This document shows, in pieces, positions 7,861-16,641 of a DNA stretch of 31,726 nt (positions are counted from its first letter, which is position 1; each line of letters starts with the position of its first letter). The translations under genes and the position numbers were made by a program. Source of the DNA: DASXTB01 sp036505615. Lineage in GTDB: Bacteria; Acidobacteriota; UBA6911; JACQSX01. The notes under the pieces were generated by a model. It did no database searches. It was not told the origin of the DNA and was given only the letters and a program-made list of their open reading frames with translations. The stretch is taken from the NCBI GenBank assembly GCA_036505615.1, contig DASXTB010000244.1, forward strand, positions 1 to 31,726, read 5' to 3'.

Positions 7861-8663
7861 TTCCCTCTTTGCCTTCTCAGAAGATTGCGGAGCAATCCTT
7901 TCATCGGGTAGACGGCCAAATCATATGCAAATTGAATGATGCTGTTGCCTCGGACGCACAGGCGGCCCAGATCAAATAAGTCATCCGAACTCGGCAAGGC
8001 TCCTGCGACCAGCGAACAGGCCGCAATATATCCCTCTTGCTGCAGCAACGGCCCTAGTTTAGGGTGACGGTGTCCAAACGGATAACTCAACACCCGGCTG
8101 CTTGCAGGCAAATGCGACCGCAAGGCCGCCAATGAATCGCGCAATTCAGCGCGCACTTCATCTTCCGTCAGATCAGTCAGCGAGCGGTGGGTCTTTCCAT
8201 GCGAGCCGACACTGATTCCTTGTTCGGACAGGAGTTGCAAATCGTTCCAGTCCAGAAGCGGAATAGAGGCAACATTTTTGTTCCTGTCCCACTCGTTCCT
8301 CCCGCCCACATGGCCTGTCGGGACAAATAGCGTTGCAGACCATCCCATCGCTCTCAAGAGCGGCAAGGCATTCTCCCGGATATTCCGGTATCCGTCATCG
8401 AACGTGACACTGAGCAGCGGAAGCCATGGTCGTCCTTCTTTAGAAAGGGTTTCCACCACAGAGTCGACGGTCCGGCTTCGGAAGCCGAGCGCCGCCAACA
8501 GCCGCATTTGCCTTCTGAAGGCGCCAGGTTGAATCATCAGAGCCGGGATCTCGGAGTGCTCGGTACCGACGCCGTGGTAAGCAAGAACAAAAGTACTGCG
8601 CGCAAACAGAAGCAGGTAACCGGCGAAAATCAGGAGGACTAAAGTCGCGATCAGCGCTGGCAT
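7857..8663 (-). CDS. Polysaccharide deacetylase (NodB-homology, CE4)
   Basis: 268 aa from the ATG at 8663 (MPALIATLVLLIFAGYLLLF). This start gives a clean N-terminal membrane anchor, whereas the longer frame upstream is the neighbour's coding region read out of frame. CE4 motifs are present: SVTFDDGY (D89, D90), GSHGKTHRSL (metal-binding H155 and H159) and SYPFGH (about 194-198). It would remove N-acetyl groups from the polysaccharide on the outer face of the membrane, using a divalent metal. It overlaps the GT4 gene by 13 nt and is coupled to the following GT2. Confidence 0.88.
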   Translation of the reverse strand: MPALIATLVLLIFAGYLLLFARSTFVLAYHGVGTEHSEIPALMIQPGAFRRQMRLLAALGFRSRTVDSVVETLSKEGRPWLPLLSVTFDDGYRNIRENALPLLRAMGWSATLFVPTGHVGGRNEWDRNKNVASIPLLDWNDLQLLSEQGISVGSHGKTHRSLTDLTEDEVRAELRDSLAALRSHLPASSRVLSYPFGHRHPKLGPLLQQEGYIAACSLVAGALPSSDDLFDLGRLCVRGNSIIQFAYDLAVYPMKGLLRNLLRRQRGK

Positions 8664-9814
8664 AACTGACAGTAGAGCCGCTTCAGGTTCTGGGACACAA
8701 CGCGAGTCGAAAATTTTTCCACGGCCCGTCCACGGGCTGCCTCGCCCAATCGGCGGCACAGGCCGGCGTTCTCCTTTAAAGCAGCCATGGCTTTGAAGAG
8801 CGCGTCCGTGTCTCCCGGCGCTATGACACAGGCGGCGTCCGCGACGATATCCGGGATACCTCCATTGCGCGTGGTGATAATCGGGCGCCCGGTACTCATC
8901 GCCTCAACCAAAGCGTATCCGAATTGCTCTTGCACGCTCGCTGAAGGAACGGAAGGAAAGACAAAGACACTAGCCAGTCGATGCCACTGATGAATCTCGC
9001 CATAAGGAACAGGCGGGGCTAAAACGACCGCCTTTTGCAGCGTCCACGACTGTGCCGATCCTCGTATCCACTCCCTTTCAGGTCCGTGTCCCACCAGCAA
9101 AAGTTTTGCATTCTCCGAGCCGGGACACTGGCGCAGCGCCTTAAAGGCATACATCAGTTCCCTGACTCCCTTTTCTGCAGCCAGGCGACCGATGAACAGG
9201 AATACAAAATCCGAAGCATCGAGGTGAAGTCGCTGTAACAAATCCGGATCGCGCTCCGCAGGTGAAAATCTTTCCACATCCACTCCCATGCCTTGAAGCC
9301 GGATCTTTTCCTCGGGAACGCCTTCTTGCAAAAGCGCTTGGCGGGCAGCATTGGTGGTGGCCAAGATACAGGACGCAGCACGGTATGCCTGTGCAATCTC
9401 CTGGCGCGTTTTCGGGTCTACGCTGCCTTCATAGGGAAGGGTGTCCCAGTGTGTGACCACCAGCGGGACACGATAGCGCTCGCAGGCGTTTGCGGCCTGT
9501 CGGGTGTACGCATACCATCCCTCAAAGGTGTGCACGATATCCGATTCTCTTACAATCCCGTTCACCCCGGGCATGGGATAACGTTGCCCCAAAATGCGAG
9601 TGCGCCAGGCGTTGATCAAGGAGCGCCCGCCCAACAAACGGGCATCCGGAAAGTCGCACACCACAATCGGAAAACGACACTGCTCCAAGTCAAAGGGATT
9701 TTGCCGCAGTATGTAGCCGCGAACGTCAAAGCTCTCAAGCAGCGGTTCGTAGTTCTGAGTTTCAAACGGACCTAAGTACGCTCCGCGTAGCAGCGCTATA
9801 CGCGGACGACTCAT
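8651..9814 (-). CDS. Family 4 glycosyltransferase (GT-B)
   Basis: 387 aa from the ATG at 9814, which overlaps the upstream stop as ATGA; a GTG six codons earlier is possible. The C-terminal donor-binding half is typical: FVFLFIGRLAAEKGVREL, HGPEREWI, VFVFPSVPSASVQEQFGYALVEAMSTGRPIITT (the E-x7-E motif) and GGIPDIV. It is a retaining transferase that should extend the exopolysaccharide repeat unit in the cytoplasm. Its first 60 residues read SRPRIALLRGAYLGPFETQN and then diverge, as usual for the acceptor domain. Confidence 0.9.
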   Translation of the reverse strand: MSRPRIALLRGAYLGPFETQNYEPLLESFDVRGYILRQNPFDLEQCRFPIVVCDFPDARLLGGRSLINAWRTRILGQRYPMPGVNGIVRESDIVHTFEGWYAYTRQAANACERYRVPLVVTHWDTLPYEGSVDPKTRQEIAQAYRAASCILATTNAARQALLQEGVPEEKIRLQGMGVDVERFSPAERDPDLLQRLHLDASDFVFLFIGRLAAEKGVRELMYAFKALRQCPGSENAKLLLVGHGPEREWIRGSAQSWTLQKAVVLAPPVPYGEIHQWHRLASVFVFPSVPSASVQEQFGYALVEAMSTGRPIITTRNGGIPDIVADAACVIAPGDTDALFKAMAALKENAGLCRRLGEAARGRAVEKFSTRVVSQNLKRLYCQLCQR

Positions 9815-10935
9815 GCACGCACCCTGTGACATTCCAGTCTGTCAAGCATGGCGTCCAGAGCTTCAATGACGGTGGCTGCGTTGAGCTTGCGAATGCACTC
9901 GAAGGAGTAAGGGCAGGGAAATTCCGGCAAGCATGGACTGCAGGCGAGATCCCGGCGCACCACCCGATCGTGCCGGCCCAGCGGACCCCAGAGTTTCTGG
10001 TTCTGGTAACCGAAAATTGCGAGAACGGGCGTCCCCACCGCGCCGGCCAGATGCAGCGGCGAAGAATCGTTATGCACCAGGGCAGTACATTGCTCGAGGA
10101 CCGCTGCCAGTTGCCTCAGCCCAAGACGTCCCGTCATATCGACAAATTGCCCCGGAAGCGAGTTCCGGAATGCGCCTGCGGCATCCAGCTCGTCAGGTCC
10201 GCCCAACAGAATTACTCTAGATCCCCTGCGCGCTATGTGTGAAGCCACAGCGACAAAGTTTTCAACTGCCCAGCGGCGTTTGTCGATCTGGACCGTGCTT
10301 GTTCCGGGATGGATGGCGATCAAAGATTCCCGTTCGGGGTCGGCGCCGGCGCCTTTCAACATTGCGCGGGCGGCGTCCCGCTCGGCGGGCATCACTTGAT
10401 AATGCAGCCGCACCGGTTTGCTCTTCGGTATGCCCAGTTTGACGGCCGCGGCCAGAAAATACTCGGTGCGGTGCGCTTCGCCAAGCTCATCGCCGTCGAT
10501 CAGGTATGTGAACATTCGCGGAAACTTCATCGGGAGATAGCCAACCCGCACCGGCACACGAGCCAGCCAAAAAGCCAACGCCAGTTTCTCCGAACGCGAA
10601 AGACAAAAGGCCAGGTCAAAACGCTGCCTGGCTATGCGAGCGAAAAGCTGAACATCATTCCATCGAGGCGCGCCCTTGTAATCGGGCACGATCAGCAGAT
10701 CGTCCAAGAGTGGAAGATTGGCCAGCACCGGCGCTGCTGTACTCCCAACCAGGTAGGTAAGGTGCGCTTGCGGAAATGCTGTCCGCAGGGCTTCCAGCAG
10801 GGGAGTGCTGAGAATCACGTCTCCGATGGCGCCAAATAAAGCGACCACGATTCGCCGGAAGGGCCTGGAGGTCGCGGTTGCGGCGTCTTGATTGGCGGGC
10901 GGAGAGGATGCTGTGACCGGTGAGTCATCCATCAT
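9811..10935 (-). CDS. Family 9 glycosyltransferase (heptosyltransferase-like)
   Basis: 374 aa. After a hydrophilic N-terminal extension of about 25 residues rich in Ser/Ala/Thr, the GT9 signature appears: VVALFGAIGDVILSTPLLEAL (30-50). The C-terminal half has IAIHPGTS, a basic stretch KRRW, and LVHNDSSPLHLAGAVGTPVLAIFG, the nucleotide-sugar binding loop. A cysteine-rich CSPCLPEFPC follows, as in many ADP-heptose:LPS heptosyltransferases. Donor identity is not proven. It is the first of two GT9 paralogues in the operon, separated by a methyltransferase, so the two may add related sugars. The start is one of two adjacent ATGs. Confidence 0.88.
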   Translation of the reverse strand: MMDDSPVTASSPPANQDAATATSRPFRRIVVALFGAIGDVILSTPLLEALRTAFPQAHLTYLVGSTAAPVLANLPLLDDLLIVPDYKGAPRWNDVQLFARIARQRFDLAFCLSRSEKLALAFWLARVPVRVGYLPMKFPRMFTYLIDGDELGEAHRTEYFLAAAVKLGIPKSKPVRLHYQVMPAERDAARAMLKGAGADPERESLIAIHPGTSTVQIDKRRWAVENFVAVASHIARRGSRVILLGGPDELDAAGAFRNSLPGQFVDMTGRLGLRQLAAVLEQCTALVHNDSSPLHLAGAVGTPVLAIFGYQNQKLWGPLGRHDRVVRRDLACSPCLPEFPCPYSFECIRKLNAATVIEALDAMLDRLECHRVRA

Positions 10936-11005
10936 CTAAGTTTCTCAGTATAGACGAATGTCGATTTGCGGCCAAACGAAGTGCGGAGGAGCAGAAGGGA
11001 ATATT

Positions 11006-11734
11006 TCATTTCGTGCCGCTCTCACCGGTTGCCGGGGGGATTTTTTTCAGGACCGCCACCAAATGGCTTCCACACCATGGCGCCACCAGCCTCAAAGGCG
11101 ACAGGACCAGGCGCTCCACCCGAGCCAGGGTTTCATGGCGGGGCAGGGTCACTTCCACGAGAAATGAAAAAATCTCCAAAATCTCTATCGGTACTCCCTG
11201 AAAATGTTCGATAAATCGACGATGGGTAAAATAGTAAAGATGCTGCGGGTTGTGATCGGCAAATTGCCCGAAAAAAAACACCTTAAACCTCGCTCGCAGG
11301 TTGACCATGTTAGGAACAGTAACGATGATCTTGCCTCCCACTTTCAACAGCGGGAGGTGTTGTTCCAAGATCGCCCGCGGTTGGCTGAAATGTTCCAGGA
11401 CTTCTCCCATGATCATGCCGTCGAATTCTTCTGCCCGAGAGACATTGCGCAGGTCTTGATTTAGAAACCGGACGTTCAGCTCATGCTTCGCTGCAACTTC
11501 GCCGGCGCGCGCCATTCGCTCCGGCTCAAAATCAATCCCTGTCATCCGGTATCCGAGCGCTTGCAGTTCCATGCTCAGATCCCCGGCCGCACATCCGATA
11601 TCTGCCAGCATCGCGCCGGCAGGAAAATGGCGGAGTGTCAGATCAATCAATAGACGCTTCCGTAATTGATGATTGACGATTCGATACCCTCCCAGTTGGG
11701 TTAGATAAAACAATTCATTCCTATCGAGGATCAT
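11006..11734 (-). CDS. SAM-dependent methyltransferase
   Basis: 242 aa from the ATG at 11734 (MILDRNELFYL); a TTG two codons earlier is an alternative. Motif I is ADIGCAAGDLS (about 44-54), then MTGIDFEPERM, and the MGEVLEHFSQPRAIL...GGKIIVTVPNMVNLRARF block of the UbiG/Methyltransf_23 group. C-terminal YYFTHRRFIEHFQG matches methyltransferases found in O-antigen and capsule clusters. It lies between two GT9 genes. Its stop is 70 bp before the next start, one of the few real gaps in this operon. Confidence 0.83.
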   Translation of the reverse strand: MILDRNELFYLTQLGGYRIVNHQLRKRLLIDLTLRHFPAGAMLADIGCAAGDLSMELQALGYRMTGIDFEPERMARAGEVAAKHELNVRFLNQDLRNVSRAEEFDGMIMGEVLEHFSQPRAILEQHLPLLKVGGKIIVTVPNMVNLRARFKVFFFGQFADHNPQHLYYFTHRRFIEHFQGVPIEILEIFSFLVEVTLPRHETLARVERLVLSPLRLVAPWCGSHLVAVLKKIPPATGESGTK

Positions 11735-11745
11735 TGGCAAGTTTT

Positions 11746-12840
11746 TCAGCAGCTGGAAACCTCTTCGAATGCCATTTCCGGCGTAATTTCCTTCATGCAG
11801 GCATGGGTCCTGATTCGGCAGTAACCCAGATTACAACCGATGCACGGCAACTCGTCCCGCCGAAGAACGCGCGCTTTGGCACCGCGGGGCCACCATCGCT
11901 CTTTGACCGTGGGTCCCATAAAGCTCACCGTCGGCACCTCCAGAAGACCGGCAAGATGAAGAGGGCCGGAATTGTTACAAACCAGCAGGTCAAGACTCTT
12001 CAAGATGGTCGCGAACTCCAAAATATCGCCTGATAGGGGGACCGGGATCGCGGCGCCGCCCGACTTCAAAACTATTTCGCCCACTATGTCCTTTTCACAT
12101 TCCCGTCCGAGGACCAGGCACTGGTCTCCGGCGCCAGCAATCTTCCGAGCCAACGACGCGAAGTGATCAACCGGCCAGCGTTGTGTTGGGTGCGCGGCGC
12201 CCGGATGAAGGCCCACCCGCCGCTGTCCGGGGCGCGCTGCGGGCAAGGTCACGTCGATGTTTGGTACGATAAACGACATGGACCTATTTCCTGATGTGAT
12301 CCCGAGCACTTCAAGAGGACGTCGAAATCGATCGGCCATGTGCTCGCTGTCAAGCTTCGGAATGACTAAATTGAAAAAGCGCTCTCTCCCGCTGTTCTCA
12401 AAGCCGACGCGAATAGGCGCGCCACTTGCGGCCGCCAGCCAGGCAGGTTTCAAGTGGTAATCAGTGGTCAGATCAATGCACAGATCCCAGCGCTCTCGGC
12501 GGATGGCCGCGCGAGTCGATCGCGTGGAACGCCATCCCCCCGGATAATCAATCAACAATTGAGGCGCGCAGGCCAGCCGAAGGAGCGGTTGCAGCGCTGC
12601 GGGAGCTACTACGCCCAGTCTCGCCTCAGGATAGTGAGATCGGAGTAGGTGAAGTGCAGGGATCTCCAGTGCGGTATCTCCGAGACGCCGCTGTGAAATA
12701 ACGAGGATCGACCCAAGAGAGGGGGGAGGGCTTTTGGGCGCATTCACTCGTAACCGAGGCCAAAGTTGCAGCATTGGCCGCCGCAAGACCAGGTAAGTGC
12801 TTCTGAGCTTGGTGCGAAGTACATCAACCCACATGGCCAT
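11746..12840 (-). CDS. Family 9 glycosyltransferase (heptosyltransferase-like), second copy
   Basis: 364 aa. GT9 motifs: SILVISQRRLGDTALEIPALHLL (44-66), VGLHPGAAHPTQRWP, LVCNNSGPLHLAGLLEVPTVSFMGP, and a Cys-rich CIGCNLGYC near the C-terminus. It is divergent from the other GT9 gene of the operon: here RRLGD replaces GAIGD in the first loop. It starts 17 nt inside the AsnB-like gene; an in-frame ATG two codons later would still overlap. Likely a transferase for a heptose-like or related sugar; donor not identified. Confidence 0.87.
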   Translation of the reverse strand: MAMWVDVLRTKLRSTYLVLRRPMLQLWPRLRVNAPKSPPPSLGSILVISQRRLGDTALEIPALHLLRSHYPEARLGVVAPAALQPLLRLACAPQLLIDYPGGWRSTRSTRAAIRRERWDLCIDLTTDYHLKPAWLAAASGAPIRVGFENSGRERFFNLVIPKLDSEHMADRFRRPLEVLGITSGNRSMSFIVPNIDVTLPAARPGQRRVGLHPGAAHPTQRWPVDHFASLARKIAGAGDQCLVLGRECEKDIVGEIVLKSGGAAIPVPLSGDILEFATILKSLDLLVCNNSGPLHLAGLLEVPTVSFMGPTVKERWWPRGAKARVLRRDELPCIGCNLGYCRIRTHACMKEITPEMAFEEVSSC

Positions 12841-14692
12841 CTGGAATCTTAACTGCCGGATGCAACGCGAGCCAGCGAGTAAGGACTAGAGCCGCCCAGA
12901 GCAAATGGGTATGATTGTGACTTCCCTCAAGATGCTCATTCACCAACTGGCGGACACCGTCCGGGCTCAGAAATGGCGGCAGCTTATCGGCGGCTAAACC
13001 AGATCTGACATAGGAGCGAAGGGGCTTGCGAAACCAATTGCCAATGGGAACCATGAAGCCCTGCTTTCTGCGATTCGCAATCTGAGTTGGAAGCAAATCC
13101 CGCGCAATCTCTCGCAAAACCGGTTTGAGCCGATATCCCGGAAAGCGCACTGCGGCAGGAGTTCGCGCTACTTCCTCCACCAGGTCTACATCAGAGAATG
13201 GAACTCGAAGCTCCAAAGAGTTTGCCATCGTCATGTTGTCACCAAATTTCAAAAGGTCGGAACTAAGGTAACGGCTCAAGTCCACGCGGAGAATCTTATC
13301 GAGAAAGGAGCCTGGCGCTTCTGCAAAGGTCCTGGCCGTTTCCTCTACGAAGCTGGGAGCCGGATCGGCCGGCGAAGCAAAGACCATCGAGCGGGTTCTG
13401 GAGTTCAGAAAGGTTGTCCACGACCAGTATTGTTTTTGAGGCTCAAGTTCCAGTGCTTCTCCGAATCTCCTGATCCACCCGCCTACGTCTCGGCTCGTTG
13501 GCCTGCTGGGAAAGAGTTTAAACACCTTCGCCGCAGACGGCGCCAAAGCGCGGGGGATAACTCCGGACAGCTTGGCGCCCAAGTGACGGGGATAACCCGA
13601 AAACAACTCATCGCCTCCCACGCCGGAAAGAGCGACCTTCACAAATCGGGCTGTCTCACGCGCAACCAGAAACGTAGGAATGCTGGAAGAATCCGCGATC
13701 GGCTCATCCATCGCAGCAATGACTTCTTCAAGCAGCGGCTCCTGTTCCGGTTTCAGGATGAATTCGTGATGATCAGTTTTGTAGTAGCCACTCACCTGGC
13801 GGGCAAATTGCAGCTCATTGAAGTCGGCCTCATCGAAACCCACAGAAAAAGTCTTCAGCCCCGGGGATTCTCGACTGGCCAGCGCCACCACCAGGCTGGA
13901 ATCGATCCCGCCGCTCAAAAATGCCCCTACCGGAACATCCGCAACAAGACGTCGCCGCACAGCGATTCTCAGAAGGTCGGCAACCCGTTCCCGAAACGCC
14001 GCAGTCGATTGCGCGCAGTCACCGCCCGCCAGGGAAGGAATCTCCCAGTAATTCCAGGTGCGGATCGTCGAATTTTCCCACAGCAGAGATTCACCTGGGC
14101 GAAGTTTGCGGATGCCTCGAATCAATGAGCGCGGCGCAGAAATGTACAGGCAGGTGAAGTACTCGAGCAGAGCCTCCATATCCAGGTCTCGGGGAACTTC
14201 AGGATGTTGCAGCAGTGGCGCCAGCTCGGAGCTGAATACCAGGTCTCCGCTGCCAGTGAGGGCGTAAAAGAGCGGCTTTACGCCCAGAGGATCTCGGCTC
14301 AACAGGCAAGATCGTCGCCGAGAGTCCCAGATACAAACTGCGAAATCCCCCTTCAGGTGACGGGAGAAATCCGTCCCCTTCTCCTCATACAAGTGCAGGA
14401 TTACTTCGGTATCGCTGGCAGTGCGGAACTGGTGGCGTGATTCCAGATCTCTTCGCAGCTCGCGGTAGTTGTAGATTTCGCCATTGAAGACGATGGCACA
14501 GGTTCGATCTTCATTGAATATCGGTTGCCGGCCGCCGGCAAGATCAATAATGGCGAGCCTGTTGCTGGCGAGAGCCACACGGTCATCGCAGAAGATGCCG
14601 CGTTCGTCGGGGCCGCGATGGTGGAGCGCCTGCTGAAAAGATGCCAAAAGACGCGGATCGCACCGGCCGGTGAATCCGGCTATGCCGCACAT
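12824..14692 (-). CDS. Asparagine synthase-like glutamine amidotransferase (AsnB family)
   Basis: 622 aa. N-terminal class II glutaminase with the nucleophile C2 (MCGIAGF), LHHRGPDE, NRLAIIDL, FNGEIYNYRELR and SDTEVILHLYE. C-terminal synthase domain with the ATP-binding SGGIDSS (260-266) and ALSGVGGDELFSGYPRH. Glutamine-derived ammonia would be transferred to an adenylated carboxylate. In polysaccharide clusters such enzymes (for example the exosortase-associated amidotransferases) probably amidate sugar acids instead of making asparagine; that role is inferred from the location. Its ATG overlaps the polymerase stop by 1 nt (TGATG). A lasso-peptide cyclase role is unlikely because no transglutaminase-like partner is near. 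Confidence 0.92.
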   Translation of the reverse strand: MCGIAGFTGRCDPRLLASFQQALHHRGPDERGIFCDDRVALASNRLAIIDLAGGRQPIFNEDRTCAIVFNGEIYNYRELRRDLESRHQFRTASDTEVILHLYEEKGTDFSRHLKGDFAVCIWDSRRRSCLLSRDPLGVKPLFYALTGSGDLVFSSELAPLLQHPEVPRDLDMEALLEYFTCLYISAPRSLIRGIRKLRPGESLLWENSTIRTWNYWEIPSLAGGDCAQSTAAFRERVADLLRIAVRRRLVADVPVGAFLSGGIDSSLVVALASRESPGLKTFSVGFDEADFNELQFARQVSGYYKTDHHEFILKPEQEPLLEEVIAAMDEPIADSSSIPTFLVARETARFVKVALSGVGGDELFSGYPRHLGAKLSGVIPRALAPSAAKVFKLFPSRPTSRDVGGWIRRFGEALELEPQKQYWSWTTFLNSRTRSMVFASPADPAPSFVEETARTFAEAPGSFLDKILRVDLSRYLSSDLLKFGDNMTMANSLELRVPFSDVDLVEEVARTPAAVRFPGYRLKPVLREIARDLLPTQIANRRKQGFMVPIGNWFRKPLRSYVRSGLAADKLPPFLSPDGVRQLVNEHLEGSHNHTHLLWAALVLTRWLALHPAVKIPDGHVG

Positions 14693-16113
14693 CAGGGACT
14701 TACCGCGCCATATTCCCCATAATGGGGCGCGTAGGCCGGTATCACCTCGCTCTCTTTTTTGTTAAGCAGCTGCGGTAGTAGAAATATCATAGCGCAAACC
14801 AGCCAGAACGGTTCCATGATCCGCACAATAATGAAGGTATTAGATCCGAGAGCGTGGACAATTAATCCGCTCGTTCCCGCAATAAAGCCACAAGTTAATC
14901 CGTAATAGAACTGATCCTTTTCGCGGACTTTCTCAAGCGTGTTCCGCGCCATGATCAACACCCTGAACAAGAGATATAGGAGCGCGCCGAGCCCTACCAA
15001 GCCGGTTTCGACCAGCGCACGAATGAACTGGGAATCAATGAAGCCCCACCCGGTGACTCCCCACCCCAGCAATGGTTTCAGTCGGAAGGCATCTAGCGAT
15101 TCAGAAAAACTCTGAATTCGCGCCGAGGTCGAAGTATCCAGACGGCGCCCCATCACAGTGACTTGGCCCGGCTGTGGCCTTTGTTTAAATGTGAATTCGA
15201 TTCGATCGGTCACTGCTCTGGGCAGCAGCGACGGAAACGCCGTCAGGACCAGACTTATTGCTACCAGCGCTATCGCCAGTTTAAGCTTGCGCGTCAAAAA
15301 CAGAAGCGACAATAAGGCCACTGGAAGTGCCAGATAAGAAGCACGAGAGAGCGTAAAAACAAAAGGAATAAACAGTATTCCGATTGATAGTGTCAGGAGC
15401 TTCCGATACTCCTTGCAGGTCAGCGCTATTCCCATCATCAGCGTGAGTATAAACAAAAGATATCCCCCAAGCGTGTTGGGTTCTCCCTTACTTCCCTCGA
15501 AAGGAGCAGTTACACGCACTCCAGAAGGGATCTGAAGGATGGCGACAATGCTGACAATCACCGCCACGGCGAACAGAACAAACAGAAAACGCCGCACCTG
15601 GCGCTCATCCTGCGTGTTGTTGATCACCATCCAGAAAAGGAGGAAATACTCGAGATATTTCAGCACAAACAGGGAACCAACCAGGGGCTGGACGTCTCCG
15701 GACTGAATCCCCACCAGGGTGGAAACAATACATGCTACCGAGTAAAAGAAGGCCGCGTGATTGACCGGAGTATGGGCCAGAAGGTTCAGCTCTTTATATA
15801 ATGCGCTCTTCAGGAACCAGGCGATTCCCACTACTACCAGCAAAAAATCATCAAACCGAAGAGTTACGCCCTTACCCCGCGCAGCGCTTTCCGCTCCAGC
15901 CGCAAACTGAGGCGACAACAGCATGGCGATGATCAACAGGTAAATGGCGAGCTCGGCCCTCAGAAAACTTACCACGCCCACCACCAAAGCGACGGCGACT
16001 AGAAAACCCACTCCCACTTCGGCGTGCGACAGCAGATAGCTGCCGCCGAAAGCCATCAACGCCAGAAGCGCCAAGGCCAAAATCTGCTGGTTGCCGAAGG
16101 TAATTGTGCGCAC
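14692..16113 (-). CDS. O-antigen ligase/polymerase-like membrane protein (Wzy_C family)
   Basis: 473 aa with about 11-12 hydrophobic segments. The large periplasmic loop (about 300-360) with the RLDTSTSARIQSFSESLDAF segment and LLGWGVTGWGFIDSQFIRALVETGLVGL matches the O-antigen ligase/Wzy_C pattern 'R...W..al......p..G.G.......n....l.e.GlvG'. It would polymerise lipid-linked units or ligate glycan on the periplasmic face, completing the Wzx/Wzy set. The start is GTG, preceded by a clear GGGAGGGAA about 9 nt upstream. It is the first gene after the long inverted repeat, so its expression may depend on that structure. Confidence 0.85.
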   Translation of the reverse strand: MRTITFGNQQILALALLALMAFGGSYLLSHAEVGVGFLVAVALVVGVVSFLRAELAIYLLIIAMLLSPQFAAGAESAARGKGVTLRFDDFLLVVVGIAWFLKSALYKELNLLAHTPVNHAAFFYSVACIVSTLVGIQSGDVQPLVGSLFVLKYLEYFLLFWMVINNTQDERQVRRFLFVLFAVAVIVSIVAILQIPSGVRVTAPFEGSKGEPNTLGGYLLFILTLMMGIALTCKEYRKLLTLSIGILFIPFVFTLSRASYLALPVALLSLLFLTRKLKLAIALVAISLVLTAFPSLLPRAVTDRIEFTFKQRPQPGQVTVMGRRLDTSTSARIQSFSESLDAFRLKPLLGWGVTGWGFIDSQFIRALVETGLVGLGALLYLLFRVLIMARNTLEKVREKDQFYYGLTCGFIAGTSGLIVHALGSNTFIIVRIMEPFWLVCAMIFLLPQLLNKKESEVIPAYAPHYGEYGAVSP

Positions 16114-16205
16114 CGGCTATTCCCTCCCAATGCACTCTAACACTTGGCGGTGCGAACCCATAGGACAGGGATCACACACATAGCAGCCCGACTTGCAACC
16201 AAAAC

Positions 16206-16641
16206 GTCACCAGCTCGGATTACTTACAAACTCACCGCAGAGGCTAGCGCGGCAGAGCCGCAACCAAAACGTCAGGGACACGGCGACACGGGGACGCGGC
16301 GCGCGTGAGAATCCTTTGCAGCCCGCAAAGAATTTGACGGTCAGCATTGCAGAGAACGCAGAGATAGCGCAGAGGGCGAGGCTAAAGGTTGAAGTATGAA
16401 GACTCAAAACATGACCAAATACCGTGTGATCTCCATCAGTCTTTATACTTCAACCTTCAGCCCTGTTCTCTGCGTCATCTCTGCACTGCTAACCGTTAAA
16501 TTCTTTGCCGGCTGCAAAGATTCCTACGCGCGCCGCGTCCCCGTGTCCCCGACGTTTTTGGTTGCGGCTCTGCCGCGCTAGGCTATCTCTGCGTTCTCTG
16601 CGCCTCTGCGGTGAACGTTGTGAATAATCCGAACTAGTTAA
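16206..16641. repeat. Long imperfect inverted repeat (two arms of about 200 bp)
   Basis: Left arm 16206-16403 and right arm 16438-16641 are inverted copies over almost their full length, with a loop of about 34 nt. Landmarks in both arms, one the reverse complement of the other, include a run around 'ctctgccgcgcta', 'gcgcgccgcgtccccgtgtc' and 'aaattctttgc', and 'tatacttcaacctt'. The right arm ends at the stop codon of the MinD-like gene. Similar 'gtgtccccgtgtcc' text recurs near 28914-28955 and 26212. It fills the whole gap (16114-16633) inside the minus-strand operon; no gene is seen within it. Confidence 0.85.

Noticed and set aside
12824..14692. AsnB-like gene as a lasso-peptide cyclase linked to the HprK/PqqD genes
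   Set aside because: It sits 10 kb away inside the polysaccharide operon, overlaps its genes, and no transglutaminase-like leader peptidase is present; a polysaccharide amidation role fits better.
16193..16581. Frames of 61-68 codons inside the long inverted repeat
   Set aside because: Both arms give similar translations in opposite orientation because of the inverted repeat; no start signal and no known domain.
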